Translations under genes and position numbers: made by a program
In this document: positions 7,709 through 15,824 of the stretch, one piece after another
Position numbering within the stretch: position 1 is the first letter of the stretch
How the letters are laid out: the number at the start of each line of letters is the position of its first letter
Source: Accumulibacter sp.
GTDB lineage: Bacteria; Pseudomonadota; Gammaproteobacteria; Burkholderiales; Rhodocyclaceae
DNA: 21,447 nucleotides
Direction of reading: 5' to 3'
Assembly (NCBI GenBank): GCA_003538495.1
Contig: DPSD01000355.1
Span: 1 to 21,447, forward strand
The notes under the pieces: model-generated
Seen by the model: only the letters and a program-made list of their open reading frames with translations
Told to the model about the DNA's origin: nothing
Database searches by the model: none

Positions 7709-8034
7709 CCTTGCAGTCCCCTGCTGCAGCCCCTGCAGCAGGCCGTCCCGTCAGACGCGTCCTTCGACGCTCTTCAGGATGCTCCGGTGAGCATCGGAAG
7801 AAGTCCTTCCACTTAGCAAGACTGAATTCCCGCAGATTTCGTTCCGCCCTGAATGGCAGGCGGATGATAGCATCTTTGTCCCCATGCCGTTGCTTGAGCA
7901 AGTTGTGTGGAGCGCTCGATTTCCAGGCTACCGTCTTCGGAGGCGCTGCGGTCGCCCAAGCCAGTGGCGAGCATGGTGGAGTCCCGGGACCATGGAAAAT
8001 GCGAGCGGACCCGACGAGAGCGGCCTCTTGAGCC
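7709..8034. other. Non-coding gap between argC and the bactofilin remnant
   Basis: These 326 bases hold no gene I can support. Related genomes often carry a small hypothetical gene (DUF6776 type) between argC and bactofilin. Short minus-strand stretches here have coding-like composition but are broken by stops, so a decayed gene is possible but unproven. Confidence 0.35.
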
Positions 8035-9063
8035 TTACGGAAGCACCGCCAGTTGCCATAGTCCTTCGGTTTCCGGCCGGCCGAACATGATATTCATATT
8101 CTGTACCGCTTGGCCCGCCGCTCCTTTGACGAGGTTGTCGATCACCGACAGGACGACCAGCATGTTGCCTCCTTGCGGACGGTGTACCGCAATCCGGCAG
8201 GTGTTGGCGGCCCTTACCGAACGTGTGTCCGGATGCGAGCCTGGCGGCAGGACATCGACGAATGCCTCGCTGCTGTAGCGCTCTTCAAAGAGTTGTTGAA
8301 AGTCGGCGTCACTGGTAATGCGGGCATATAGCGTTGCGTGAATGCCGCGAATCATTGGCGTCAAATGCGGCACGAAGGTCAAGGCGACTGGCTGCGCGGC
8401 CATCGCCGACAAACCCTGCTGAATTTCGGGCAGGTGGCGGTGTCCGGGAACGGCGTAGGCCTTGAGATTGTCTGACGCTTCCGAGAAGAGGGCGGTAATT
8501 TCGGCCTTGCGTCCAGCTCCCGAGACACCCGACTTGGCGTCGGCAATCAGTTCATCGAGCTTGACCAGTCCGTTTTCGACCAAGGGCATGAAGCCAAGCT
8601 GCACGGCAGTTGGATAGCACCCGGGATTGGCGACCAGGCGAGCGTCGCCGATGGCGACCCGATCGTGCTCTGGGAGTCCATAGGCAGCCTTCTCTACCCA
8701 TTCCGGGCTGGCGTGCCGCATCCCATACCAGCGCTCCCACACGGCCACATCCTTGATACGGAAATCAGCTGCCAGGTCAATCACGCGAACACCCGCATCG
8801 AGGAGGGGCGGCGCCTGCTCCATCGCGACGCCGTTCGGGGTAGCGAAGAACACCAGGTCGCAGCCCTTCAGATTGGCGTTGGCGGGGCCTTCAAATTTCA
8901 GCGTCAGTCGGTGGCGCAAGCTCGGGAACATGCTGGCGACAGCCGTCCCGGCGTCGCCGCGGGAAGTGATGGCGACGATCTGCACTGCCGGATGCTGAGC
9001 CAGCAAGCGCAGCAACTCGACACCGGTGTAGCCTGTGCCGCCGACGATTCCAACCTTGATCAT
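8035..9063 (-). CDS. argC: N-acetyl-gamma-glutamyl-phosphate reductase (ArgC)
   Basis: This is a 342-residue enzyme of arginine biosynthesis. It reduces N-acetyl-glutamyl-5-phosphate to the semialdehyde with NADPH in the cytoplasm. The Rossmann motif [17 protein letters not shown] (residues 5-21) binds NADPH. C149 in [14 protein letters not shown] is the catalytic cysteine. KSGVSGAGR and the [10 protein letters not shown] segment, whose His is expected to assist catalysis, are also present. Length matches the type with about 340 residues. The start has GGGGAG a few bases upstream. It lies downstream of rplM-rpsI on the same strand but beyond a terminator, an order usual in Rhodocyclales. Confidence 0.97.
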   Translation of the reverse strand: MIKVGIVGGTGYTGVELLRLLAQHPAVQIVAITSRGDAGTAVASMFPSLRHRLTLKFEGPANANLKGCDLVFFATPNGVAMEQAPPLLDAGVRVIDLAADFRIKDVAVWERWYGMRHASPEWVEKAAYGLPEHDRVAIGDARLVANPGCYPTAVQLGFMPLVENGLVKLDELIADAKSGVSGAGRKAEITALFSEASDNLKAYAVPGHRHLPEIQQGLSAMAAQPVALTFVPHLTPMIRGIHATLYARITSDADFQQLFEERYSSEAFVDVLPPGSHPDTRSVRAANTCRIAVHRPQGGNMLVVLSVIDNLVKGAAGQAVQNMNIMFGRPETEGLWQLAVLP

Positions 9064-9104
9064 GAAAGACTCCCCGCTAGCCTGAAATCATAGTCCCGAC
9101 ATCG

Positions 9105-9134
9105 CCAAAAACCAAAAGCCGCCCGGAGGCGGCT
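9105..9134 (-). terminator. Rho-independent terminator after rpsI
   Basis: On the minus strand AGCCGCC (9134-9128) and GGCGGCT (9123-9117) pair perfectly around a 4-base loop. They are followed by TTT GG TTTTT. It lies 22 bases past the rpsI stop and separates the ribosomal operon from argC. Confidence 0.85.
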
Positions 9135-9156
9135 CGTGCTGCACAACTGGCTCCGC

Positions 9157-9549
9157 TTATCGCTTCGAGAACTGCTTCCGGCGACGGGCCTTGTGGAAGC
9201 CGACCTTTTTGCGTTCGACTTCGCGAGCATCCCGCGTTACGAAACCAGCCTTGGAAAGCGCTGGCTTGAGCGAGGCATCATAGGCAATCAGCGCCCGGGT
9301 GATCCCGTGCCGCACTGCGCCGGCCTGTCCGGACTCGCCACCGCCGCCGACATTGACCAGAATGTCGAAGCCCGTCAGCTGCTCTATGAGTTGGAGCGGT
9401 TGGCGGACGATCATGCGCCCCGTCTCGCGTGAGAAGAACTCATCAACCGCCTTGCCATTGACGACGAAGCTGCCGCTGCCGCGTTTCATGAAAACACGCG
9501 CTACCGCGCTTTTCCGCCGACCGGTGCCATAGAAATAGTTATCAGCCAT
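9157..9549 (-). CDS. rpsI: 30S ribosomal protein S9
   Basis: This is a 130-residue small-subunit protein. The N-terminus [16 protein letters not shown], the central [20 protein letters not shown] and the basic tail [17 protein letters not shown] are diagnostic of S9; the C-terminal KR contacts the P-site tRNA. It starts 9 bases after the rplM stop on the minus strand, so the two form the standard L13-S9 operon. AAGGG precedes its ATG. Confidence 0.98.
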   Translation of the reverse strand: MADNYFYGTGRRKSAVARVFMKRGSGSFVVNGKAVDEFFSRETGRMIVRQPLQLIEQLTGFDILVNVGGGGESGQAGAVRHGITRALIAYDASLKPALSKAGFVTRDAREVERKKVGFHKARRRKQFSKR

Positions 9550-9558
9550 TGTGACCCT

Positions 9559-9987
9559 TTAGAGTTCCAGAACTTTCGGCTGCTGGGCAGCATGTGGATG
9601 AGCGGTGCCCGCGTAGCACTTCATCTTCTTCAGCATCGCGTAGCCCAGAGGTCCCTTGGGGAGCATGCCCTTGACGGCCCGTTCAAGGACTCGCCCCGGA
9701 AAGCGCTGCTGCATCTTGGTGAAGTTCGTCTCGTAGATACCGCCAGGGTAGCCAGAATGCCGATAGTATTTCTTGTCTTCAGCCTTGTTGCCAGTGACGC
9801 GCAGTTTCTCGACATTGGTGACGACGATGTAGTCGCCGGTATCAACGTGCGGGGTGAACTCAGGCTTGTGTTTGCCGCGCAGGCGGCGAGCGATTTCGGT
9901 GGCAAGGCGGCCGAGCACCTTGTCCGTGGCATCAACAACAAGCCACTCGCGTTGCACTTCATGCGGCTTGGCGGAAAAAGTCTTCAT
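9559..9987 (-). CDS. rplM: 50S ribosomal protein L13
   Basis: This is a 142-residue large-subunit protein starting [15 protein letters not shown], the conserved betaproteobacterial N-terminus. [44 protein letters not shown] and [12 protein letters not shown] are all L13 signatures. The ATG at 9987 is chosen over an upstream in-frame start at 10017 because it gives the family N-terminus; AAGGA lies 11 bases before it. It is first in the rplM-rpsI operon and is driven by the promoter at 10032-10059. Confidence 0.97.
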   Translation of the reverse strand: MKTFSAKPHEVQREWLVVDATDKVLGRLATEIARRLRGKHKPEFTPHVDTGDYIVVTNVEKLRVTGNKAEDKKYYRHSGYPGGIYETNFTKMQQRFPGRVLERAVKGMLPKGPLGYAMLKKMKCYAGTAHPHAAQQPKVLEL

Positions 9988-10031
9988 TACAAACGCCGTC
10001 CTTATTTGCCTGATCACGGAAAGCCCAGCAT

Positions 10032-10059
10032 GTTATGGCAAGTAGGCGCGCGGTGTCAA
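10032..10059 (-). promoter_or_regulatory. sigma-70 promoter of rplM-rpsI
   Basis: On the minus strand a perfect -35 TTGACA (10059-10054) is followed after 16 bases by CATAAC (10037-10032). Transcription would begin near 10025, about 38 bases before the rplM start. No other good promoter lies closer to rplM. Confidence 0.65.
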
Positions 10060-10344
10060 TCGCTGTTTGGGCGCCGGGAACGACAAAGGTCTTCCGGGCA
10101 GGTGGCCAACGCCCGGACCGCCTGGCTTCGGTGCTGCGCCCGTTGTCGGCCGCGATGGGCTCCCTTTCGGGTGCTCTCGGGCGAGTACCGCTCCCCGGCG
10201 AGGGACGACGCAGCGTGTGTGGCCTCAAAGCGAAACGGGCATCGCTGTCTGGTCTGCCTTGCCGGGCGCCGCAACTGCTGCGCTGTGGGGGGAGGGGGCC
10301 GCCGTCGGGTGCCGGTACGACCTGGCGAGGGTCTGACTCGCGGG
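10060..10344. other. GC-rich gap between rplM promoter and sRNA terminator
   Basis: Open frames here have no recognisable protein features and no ribosome binding site. I see no gene or structured element in this stretch. Confidence 0.5.
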
Positions 10345-10375
10345 AAAAAAAAGCGCGACTCGTTGGAGCCGCGCT
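10345..10375 (-). terminator. Rho-independent terminator of the sRNA
   Basis: The 10-bp stem includes one G-U wobble that exists only on the minus-strand RNA; on the plus strand it would be an A-C mismatch. The loop is CAAC and is followed by eight T. This strand asymmetry shows which strand is transcribed. Confidence 0.85.
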
Positions 10376-10449
10376 AAATCCACACCAAAGGAGGAGGGTG
10401 GAGGAGACATCGGAAAATCAAGAAGGCAAACCAGCAAAGTGCTTACGTT
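10345..10449 (-). ncRNA. Candidate small RNA with anti-Shine-Dalgarno stretch
   Basis: A complete minus-strand transcription unit of about 105 bases encodes no protein. It has a sigma-70 promoter just upstream (10456-10484) with a predicted start near 10449. It ends in a perfect Rho-independent terminator: AGCGCGGCTC (10375-10366), a CAAC loop, GAGTCGCGCT (10361-10352) with one G-U pair, then eight T. In the middle (complement of 10385-10407) is a pyrimidine-rich segment with two CCUCC-type motifs, UCUCCUCC and CCUCCUCC. These could pair with the Shine-Dalgarno of mRNAs. A U-rich terminator and an exposed anti-SD stretch are typical of trans-acting, Hfq-type regulatory RNAs. It may be related to the betaproteobacterial toxic small RNA group (BTsR1 type), but I cannot verify that from sequence alone. 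Confidence 0.7.
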
Positions 10450-10455
10450 GGAAAC

Positions 10456-10484
10456 ATTATGCCTCGTCCTACTGGACAGGTCAA
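10456..10484 (-). promoter_or_regulatory. sigma-70 promoter of the sRNA
   Basis: On the minus strand TTGACC (10484-10479) and CATAAT (10461-10456) are spaced by exactly 17 bases. An A-rich stretch resembling an UP element (AAAAAATA) lies just upstream. The spacer contains the small palindrome GTCC-AGTA-GGAC, which could be an operator. Confidence 0.75.
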
Positions 10485-10866
10485 GTATTTTTTGTGCATT
10501 GCGCCATCTTTTTTTCCCATAGGGATCTCGACCGAGTTTTATAGCATAAATACATCGAACAATCATATTGTTAAGAAAAGTATGGTGCATCAGTTTCATA
10601 ATAAGTAACTAATGCAATGACTACTTGAAGATGGTTGAAGGGCTTAATTGCTGCATCGCAGCATTAACTGACGGCCGTCGCGTTCCAGGGCTCGTGTCGC
10701 TTACGGCCATCCCGTTGGCGATTTCGGTTAGTGGTAGCGGCACCTTTGCTGCTCTCTTTATGTGAGTGTGGCTCAAGCATCGCGTACCATCGCGAGTGCA
10801 CACGCTGGTTTTGATCATCGGGTCTGACGCTTCGTCATGCCCGCCGGATAACAAAGGGGGCAGGGC
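10485..10866. other. AT-rich non-coding region with palindromes
   Basis: This stretch is distinctly AT-rich against the GC-rich neighbours, mainly 10490-10670. It holds a perfect inverted repeat aacaat-cat-attgtt (10558-10572). It also holds the palindrome TGCTGC-ATC-GCAGCA (10649-10663), extended by flanking ttaat/attaa into a longer hairpin. The second matches the CTGC-N3-GCAG pattern described for PhaR operators of polyhydroxyalkanoate genes. No gene was recognised here; the 3' end is the leader of the OsmC-family gene. Confidence 0.5.
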
Positions 10867-11286
10867 ATGGAATGTAAGGTGAAATGGACCGGTGACGGGA
10901 TGTCGTTCATTGCCGAAACAGGGACCAATCACGCGCTGGTGATGGATGGGGCGGTGGAGGCTGGTGGGCGCAATCTGGCGCCGCGTCCGATGGAACTGCT
11001 GCTTGCCGGGGCGGGGGGGTGTGCCGCTTTCGATGTCGTCCTGATTCTAAAGAAAGGGCGTCATGCCATCAAAGGGTGCGAAGTAAGCATGCAGGCCGAG
11101 CGGGCGGACATTGAGCCACGGGTATTTACCCGAATTCATTTCCACTTCCGCGTCGCCGGGAAGCAGTTGCAGGCAGAGCACGTAGCGCGAGCAATCGAGT
11201 TGTCACACGACAAGTACTGCTCGGCGACGAGCATGCTCGGCAAGACGGCGGAGATTACGCACGACTTCGAGATCATCGACGCCTGA
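10867..11286 (+). CDS. OsmC family protein
   Basis: This is a 139-residue protein of the OsmC/Ohr fold. The two cysteines expected for thiol-dependent peroxide reduction are present: C52 in LLLAGAGGCAAFDVV and C118 in SHDKYCSATSML. The layout (MECKVKWTGDGMSF, PRPMELLLAGAGGC, then the second Cys before TAEITHDFEI) resembles the YhfA-like subgroup, so OsmC family is safer than Ohr. It is probably cytoplasmic and reduces organic hydroperoxides or acts on related thiol substrates. ATG 10867 has AAGGGGG spaced 6 bases upstream. The gene stands alone and converges on coq7. Confidence 0.9.
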   Translation: MECKVKWTGDGMSFIAETGTNHALVMDGAVEAGGRNLAPRPMELLLAGAGGCAAFDVVLILKKGRHAIKGCEVSMQAERADIEPRVFTRIHFHFRVAGKQLQAEHVARAIELSHDKYCSATSMLGKTAEITHDFEIIDA

Positions 11287-11355
11287 ACACCCCAGTGTCA
11301 CTGCGGACCGCATGCGTCGCCGCGACTGGGATTTCGCGTCAGGCCTTACCGCGCG

Positions 11356-11412
11356 CCCGGGAGGCCGTCCACTGCCGGACGGCGGGACGAAGGACCATCC
11401 GGCAGTCCCGGG
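11356..11412. repeat. Nested inverted repeats between OsmC gene and coq7
   Basis: Three arms overlap. cccggga (11356-11362) pairs with tcccggg (11406-11412). actgccgga (11371-11379) pairs perfectly with tccggcagt (11398-11406). gccgtcc (11364-11370) pairs with ggacggc (11377-11383). The last excludes the second, so two alternative folds exist. The region lies between convergent genes and may act as a bidirectional terminator, though no T-run is present. Confidence 0.6.
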
Positions 11413-11425
11413 ACAGCGCGTTGAG

Positions 11426-12049
11426 CTATAGGTAGTAGGCGGTGCGAGTCATGATCCGCGACGCCAGTCGCATGGTCATTCGTGCGGCTGTCGGCAGTTC
11501 GCGTGCACCGAGGCGCACGGCCGTCGCCGCGTGCGAAGCTTCGTCGCTTCGCATCTGCTCGACGATCGCCCGCGACTTGACGTCCTGCCCTGGCAGGTCG
11601 CTGAGGTGAGTATCGAGGTGCGCCTCGACCTGTCGCTCGGTTTCGGCGAGGAAGCCAAGGCTCCATGGGTCACCAAGCTTGCCAGCGCCTATCCCGATGG
11701 CCAGCGCACCCAGGTACCAGAGGGGGTTCAAGAGGCTCTTGCGCCCCCGCAACTCGACCAGGCGGCGCTCTGTCCAGGCCAGGTGCTCGGTTTCCTCGGA
11801 TGCCGCTTGCTGCAGAGCCAGTCGAAGGTCCGGATTTTGACAAGCGATCGCCTGTCCCTGGTAAAGGGCCTGCGCGCAGACCTCGCCCACGTGGTTGATC
11901 CGCATCAGCGCGCTGGCATGGGTTCTCTCGTCGTCGGACAGTTCCGCTTCGGGGTGCTTGCTGCCGGGGACCTCGCGGGTCGTCGGTGCGGGTGCGAAAA
12001 GCGTGCGTAGAGCCTTGTCAAACTCGATGACCAATTGGTCGGCAATCAT
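11426..12049 (-). CDS. coq7: Demethoxyubiquinone hydroxylase (Coq7 family)
   Basis: This is a 207-residue membrane-associated di-iron monooxygenase that hydroxylates 2-polyprenyl-3-methyl-6-methoxy-1,4-benzoquinone in late ubiquinone biosynthesis. The two iron-binding repeats are clear: E56 in [18 protein letters not shown] with E86 and H89 in SEETEHLAW, then [14 protein letters not shown] with [11 protein letters not shown] hydrophobic [13 protein letters not shown] segment lies between them, as in other Coq7 proteins. The start has AAAGG about 8 bases upstream. It follows the rppH/CNP1 pair on the same strand after a 45-base gap and could be cotranscribed with it. Confidence 0.95.
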   Translation of the reverse strand: MIADQLVIEFDKALRTLFAPAPTTREVPGSKHPEAELSDDERTHASALMRINHVGEVCAQALYQGQAIACQNPDLRLALQQAASEETEHLAWTERRLVELRGRKSLLNPLWYLGALAIGIGAGKLGDPWSLGFLAETERQVEAHLDTHLSDLPGQDVKSRAIVEQMRSDEASHAATAVRLGARELPTAARMTMRLASRIMTRTAYYL

Positions 12050-12094
12050 TTGGTGACCTTTGTTGTTCGGGTTGCACTCGAGCAGTCAGCGAAG

Positions 12095-12670
12095 CTAGGG
12101 GCGAAACGATGATCGATTGTCGCCGGCACGCAGGATCCGGCGAGCATCTTCAGCATCGCGGAGAGTAACCCCGATGGCACAGAAATAGTCGGAAAACAGC
12201 GCGGCGTGGTGTCGATTGACGGTACTTTCCTGGATTCGTGTCCACTGATCGTTGCGCGCTTTGGACCATGTCTTGTCCGAGCGGCCAAATGCATAAAGGC
12301 GGCGTTCGGCGGTGGTGCAGCGTATCGCCTCGTAACTGACGTTCTGTGCCCCGCTCGGGCTGACGATCACCAGCGTGTAGCGCAGCACGCGGCCGGGGCC
12401 TACCGATAGCGACGCGCCGTCGATCATGAACGTGTTGTCGGTGGTCGCGCTGACCGTGAAGGGGATAAGATTTTCGGCCAGCGGAAACGGTGGCAGTTGA
12501 ACTTCGGCCTCTTCCCCGCGCCTGGCGTCCAGATCACCCTCGTCACCAGCTGCCAGTCCCGCGGTCGGCACCAGGACGAGCAGCGGCAACAGACAGCGCA
12601 CAAGGCTTCGCGTCGATTGCTGGCGACCTGATTGTGGGCAATTGGTCAGGGCAGGCAGTGGTGCACTCAT
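12095..12670 (-). CDS. CNP1-like family exported protein
   Basis: This is a 191-residue protein with an N-terminal export signal: basic residues, then [17 protein letters not shown], with cleavage likely near residue 41. The mature domain ([85 protein letters not shown]) is the CNP1-like family (PF08750), found mainly in betaproteobacteria. Its function is not established as far as I know. ATG 12670 overlaps the rppH stop in an ATGA arrangement, so translation is coupled to rppH. Longer in-frame readings would lie inside rppH and would lack the signal peptide at the start. Confidence 0.85.
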   Translation of the reverse strand: MSAPLPALTNCPQSGRQQSTRSLVRCLLPLLVLVPTAGLAAGDEGDLDARRGEEAEVQLPPFPLAENLIPFTVSATTDNTFMIDGASLSVGPGRVLRYTLVIVSPSGAQNVSYEAIRCTTAERRLYAFGRSDKTWSKARNDQWTRIQESTVNRHHAALFSDYFCAIGVTLRDAEDARRILRAGDNRSSFRP

Positions 12671-13212
12671 CGCTTGTCTACAGTCTCGATAGCCGAACGG
12701 TCCGGCGCTGGCGGCGCCGAACGGCGCGGGCGGCGATGGTCGGCATTGAGGAAGCGGGCAAGCTCGTTCAAAGCCTGCTCGTAAACGCGGCGCTTGAACT
12801 CGATGACCGCGTCGAGCGATACCCAGTAGGTATTCCATCGCCAAGCGTCGAACTCGGGATGATCGCTGGCGCGCAAGGAAAGGTCGGAGTCGCGGCCGAG
12901 GAGCCGAAGCAAAAACCAGATTTGTTTTTGTCCTCGGTAACTGCCGCGCCATTCGCGCCTTACCCAGTGCGTCGGGACGTCGTAACGCAACCAGTCTTTG
13001 GTGCGACCAAGGATGAACACGTGCTCTGGCAGCAAGCCGATCTCTTCGTGCAACTCACGGTACATCGCCTGTTCGGGCGTCTCTCCCCGCTTGATACCAC
13101 CCTGCGGAAACTGCCATGAATGCTCTCTGATGCGCTTGCCCCAGAACACTTCGTTCCTGGCATTACAAAGAATGATGCCGACGTTCGGGCGATAGCCTTC
13201 ACGATCAAGCAT
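12667..13212 (-). CDS. rppH: RNA 5'-pyrophosphohydrolase (Nudix hydrolase RppH)
   Basis: This is a 181-residue cytoplasmic Nudix enzyme. It removes pyrophosphate from triphosphorylated 5' ends and thereby starts RNase E-dependent mRNA decay. [17 protein letters not shown] and [19 protein letters not shown] are the RppH N-terminus. The Nudix box [23 protein letters not shown] (about 38-60) has the full GX5EX7REUXEEXGU pattern. [31 protein letters not shown] is also diagnostic. The Arg/Pro-rich C-terminal tail is variable in the family. It is divergent from proS, an arrangement common in betaproteobacteria, and its stop overlaps the CNP1-like start. Confidence 0.96.
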   Translation of the reverse strand: MLDREGYRPNVGIILCNARNEVFWGKRIREHSWQFPQGGIKRGETPEQAMYRELHEEIGLLPEHVFILGRTKDWLRYDVPTHWVRREWRGSYRGQKQIWFLLRLLGRDSDLSLRASDHPEFDAWRWNTYWVSLDAVIEFKRRVYEQALNELARFLNADHRRPRRSAPPAPDRSAIETVDKR

Positions 13213-13256
13213 TTGTGGAACCTGAAATCCGATTGATTAGCTTCATTTTTCCACAA
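13213..13256. repeat. Inverted repeat directly before the rppH start codon
   Basis: ttgtggaa (13213-13220) and ttccacaa (13249-13256) are perfect 8-base inverted arms separated by 28 bases. The left arm abuts the rppH start codon. In the rppH leader RNA the two arms could pair and hide the start region. The DNA repeat could also be a split operator. Confidence 0.5.
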
Positions 13257-13440
13257 TTCATTGACCTTGCAAAGCAGCGCGTGCGCTTCGTGAGGAGCAC
13301 CGTGCGCAGGGCGGCAACTCGGCAGGTGTTGGCAAGCGTGTCGATTTGTCGATTCGAGCGGGTCTTGCCTGCATTTGCGGTCACCGGAGGCTCGACTGTC
13401 GAGTAAAATCGGACCTCCCTTCGTCCGTAAGCTGAATTCC

Positions 13441-15168
13441 ATGCGCACCTCCCGTTTTTTCCTGTCGACGCTCAAAGAGGCTCCGTCCGACGCGGAGGTC
13501 ATCAGCCATCAGCTTATGCTGCGCGCCGGCATGATCAAACGACTGGCAGGCGGGATTTATACCTGGATGCCGGTCGGCCTGCGGGTGCTGCGCAAGGTGG
13601 AGAAGATCGTCCGCGAGGAGATGGACCGGGCCGGGGCGATCGAGGTATCGATGCCGGCCGTGCAGCCGGCGGAGCTGTGGCAGGAATCCGGGCGCTGGGA
13701 GAAGTACGGCCCCGAGCTGCTTCGCTGCAAGGACCGTCATCAGCGCGATTTCGTCATTGGCCCGACGCACGAGGAAGTGATCACTGACGTCGTGCGCAAG
13801 GACGTCAAGAGCTATCGGCAGCTGCCGGTGCACTTCTATCAGGTGCAGGTGAAGTTTCGCGACGAGATCCGGCCGCGCTTCGGGATCATGCGCGGTCGCG
13901 AATTCCTGATGAAGGACGGTTACTCGTTCCACAGCAGCTTCGCCGATCTGAAGCGCGAATACCGCAACATGTTCGAAACGTACACCCGCATTTTCACCCG
14001 CCTCGGACTGAAATTTCGCGCTGTGGCCGCCGATACCGGCTCGATCGGCGGTACCGGCTCGCACGAGTTCCACGTCCTGGCCGACTCCGGCGAGGACGCG
14101 CTGGCCTATTGTCCAGACTCGGATTTTGCGGCCAACGTTGAACTGGCTGAGGCGCTGGCGCCGTCGCAAGAGCGCGCCCCGGCCGTGGCCGCCATGCAGA
14201 AGGTCGCCACACCGGGCCGCGCCACCTGCGAGGACGTTGCTGCTCTGTTGGCGATTCCTTTGGCGACGACGGTCAAGGCGATCGCCGTGGTGTTGACTTC
14301 GCCGCCGGCAGGAGCGGGGCAATTTGCGCTGATCCTGCTGCGGGGAGACCACAGTCTCAATGAGCTGAAGGCCGAGAAGACCCTTGGCGAGTTTCGCTTC
14401 GCGCGCGAAGACGAGATCGTCGCGGCGCTGGGATGTCAGCCCGGGTACATCGGTCCGGTCGCCGTTGGCGACGTGCGGGTCGTTGCCGACCGCAGCGTGG
14501 CGGTGATGGGCGACTTCGTCTGCGGCGCCAATGACGCGGGTTTCCACCTGACCGGCGTGAACTTCGGCCGCGATCTGGCCGAGCCGGCGCTCGTCGCAGA
14601 CCTGCGCAACGTCGTCGCCGGCGACCCGTCTCCCGACGGCAAGGGCCGGCTGGAGCTCTGCCGTGGCATCGAGGTGGGCCATATCTTCCAGTTGCGCACC
14701 AAGTATGCCGAGGCGCTGAAGTGCAGCTTTCTCGACGAGAGTGGGCAGAGCCGGATCATGGAGATGGGTTGTTACGGCATTGGCGTGACGCGCATCGTCG
14801 GCGCGGCCATCGAGCAGGGGCATGACCAGCGCGGCATCAGTTTTCCGGCGGCGATTGCGCCCTTCGAGGTATCCATTGTCCCCATGGGCTACGCCAAGAG
14901 TGCCGCGGTGAAAGCTGCGTCCGACGCGCTCTACGCCGAACTGACGACAGCCGGCATTGACGTTCTGCTCGACGACCGCAATGAGCGCCCGGGGGTGATG
15001 TTCGCCGAAATGGAACTGATCGGCATCCCGCACCGGGTGGTCGTCGGCGAGCGTGGCCTGGCCGAAGGGAAGCTCGAGTACAAGGGACGCGCTGACGCAG
15101 AGTCGCAGATGTTGCCGCTTGGCGAGCTTGGCCAGTTCCTTGCAGCCCGACTATGCGCGCCGCAATAG
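13441..15168 (+). CDS. proS: Prolyl-tRNA synthetase
   Basis: This is a 575-residue class II aminoacyl-tRNA synthetase of the bacterial ProS type, charging tRNA-Pro with proline. Motif 1 is in [31 protein letters not shown]. Motif 2 is [27 protein letters not shown]. Motif 3 is [20 protein letters not shown]. Between motifs 2 and 3 lies the INS editing domain (about residues 225-405), which clears mischarged alanine. The C-terminal anticodon-binding domain contains [48 protein letters not shown] is the family N-terminus, so ATG 13441 is preferred to an in-frame start at 13375. The following lytic transglycosylase overlaps its end by 16 bases. Confidence 0.97.
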   Translation: MRTSRFFLSTLKEAPSDAEVISHQLMLRAGMIKRLAGGIYTWMPVGLRVLRKVEKIVREEMDRAGAIEVSMPAVQPAELWQESGRWEKYGPELLRCKDRHQRDFVIGPTHEEVITDVVRKDVKSYRQLPVHFYQVQVKFRDEIRPRFGIMRGREFLMKDGYSFHSSFADLKREYRNMFETYTRIFTRLGLKFRAVAADTGSIGGTGSHEFHVLADSGEDALAYCPDSDFAANVELAEALAPSQERAPAVAAMQKVATPGRATCEDVAALLAIPLATTVKAIAVVLTSPPAGAGQFALILLRGDHSLNELKAEKTLGEFRFAREDEIVAALGCQPGYIGPVAVGDVRVVADRSVAVMGDFVCGANDAGFHLTGVNFGRDLAEPALVADLRNVVAGDPSPDGKGRLELCRGIEVGHIFQLRTKYAEALKCSFLDESGQSRIMEMGCYGIGVTRIVGAAIEQGHDQRGISFPAAIAPFEVSIVPMGYAKSAAVKAASDALYAELTTAGIDVLLDDRNERPGVMFAEMELIGIPHRVVVGERGLAEGKLEYKGRADAESQMLPLGELGQFLAARLCAPQ

Positions 15169-15758
15169 GGGTTCTGCTGTCCTTGCTGGCGCCCTTGGCG
15201 GCGTATGCTGGCGCGCAGAAGTACGAGCCGTTGTCGGCCAGTGTGCACGGGGCATTGTCGCGATCGGTCTCCGACCGGGCGCCGCAGCACAGTTCATTTC
15301 AGGATTCGACGGTGGCCATAGACTGGTTGACCGAGATGTCCGGGCGCCTGGCGAAGCGTATTCCGGACCGTGAGTCGCGGCTCGATTTCCTGCGCTCGGT
15401 GCATTACGAGGCGACGCGCGCCGGTCTCGACCCGCAGCTGGTGCTCGGCCTGATCCAGGTCGAAAGCGGCTTCAACAAATACGCCGTGTCGACCGCGGGC
15501 GCCCGCGGCTTCATGCAGGTCATGCCCTTCTGGGTCAGGCTGGTCGGACGCAGCGACGATAACCTGTTCCACTTGCGCACCAATCTGCGCTACGGATGCA
15601 CCATTCTTCGCCACTACCTCGACATCGAGCGGGGTGACCTCTACCGGGCGCTTGGTCGCTACAACGGCAGCCTGGGGCAGGCCGCGTATCCGAACATGGT
15701 GCGCGCGGCCTGGGATCAGCGGTGGACGTACAGCAGGAGCGCCCTGGCGCAACGTTGA
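15153..15758 (+). CDS. Lytic transglycosylase (SLT domain) family protein
   Basis: This is a 201-residue exported peptidoglycan lytic transglycosylase. [21 protein letters not shown] is a signal peptide with cleavage near residue 19-20. The SLT domain holds the catalytic glutamate E104 in [17 protein letters not shown]. It is followed by [12 protein letters not shown] and, near the end, [15 protein letters not shown], whose YNGS matches the AYN motif region. It cleaves glycan strands to anhydromuropeptides in the periplasm. The start lies inside the proS 3' end (16-base overlap), pointing to cotranscription with proS, a pairing seen in other betaproteobacteria. Confidence 0.92.
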   Translation: MRAAIGVLLSLLAPLAAYAGAQKYEPLSASVHGALSRSVSDRAPQHSSFQDSTVAIDWLTEMSGRLAKRIPDRESRLDFLRSVHYEATRAGLDPQLVLGLIQVESGFNKYAVSTAGARGFMQVMPFWVRLVGRSDDNLFHLRTNLRYGCTILRHYLDIERGDLYRALGRYNGSLGQAAYPNMVRAAWDQRWTYSRSALAQR

Positions 15759-15824
15759 CGTGAGCGGCGAAGAAAGCGCCGCCGGACGCGCGGCGAACGG
15801 CTAGCCGATCAGCGGCGCAAGCGC

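Noticed and set aside
7545..7901. 118-codon minus-strand open frame between erpA and argC
   Set aside because: It crosses the first part of the bactofilin remnant in a different frame and has no ribosome binding site or known domain. The bactofilin reading explains the sequence better.
10035..10544. 169-codon plus-strand open frame upstream of the OsmC gene
   Set aside because: It runs through the rplM promoter, the sRNA and its terminator on the opposite strand. It has no domain and shifts abruptly in composition.
10621..10932. 103-codon minus-strand open frame overlapping the OsmC start
   Set aside because: It overlaps the well-supported OsmC gene and the palindromic region and has no recognisable feature.
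13391..13409. Palindrome ctcga-ctg-tcgag followed by taaaat as a proS promoter
   Set aside because: The -10-like hexamer has no -35 at a workable distance, so it was not called as a promoter. The palindrome may still be an operator.
13381..15033. A 550-codon open frame on the minus strand
   Set aside because: It is fully antisense to proS, whose motifs are unambiguous, and its translation shows no recognisable feature.
15764..15782. Short hairpin gcggcg/cgccgc after the lytic transglycosylase as a terminator
   Set aside because: The stem is only 6 bp with no T-run on either strand, and similar short GC pairings are expected by chance here.
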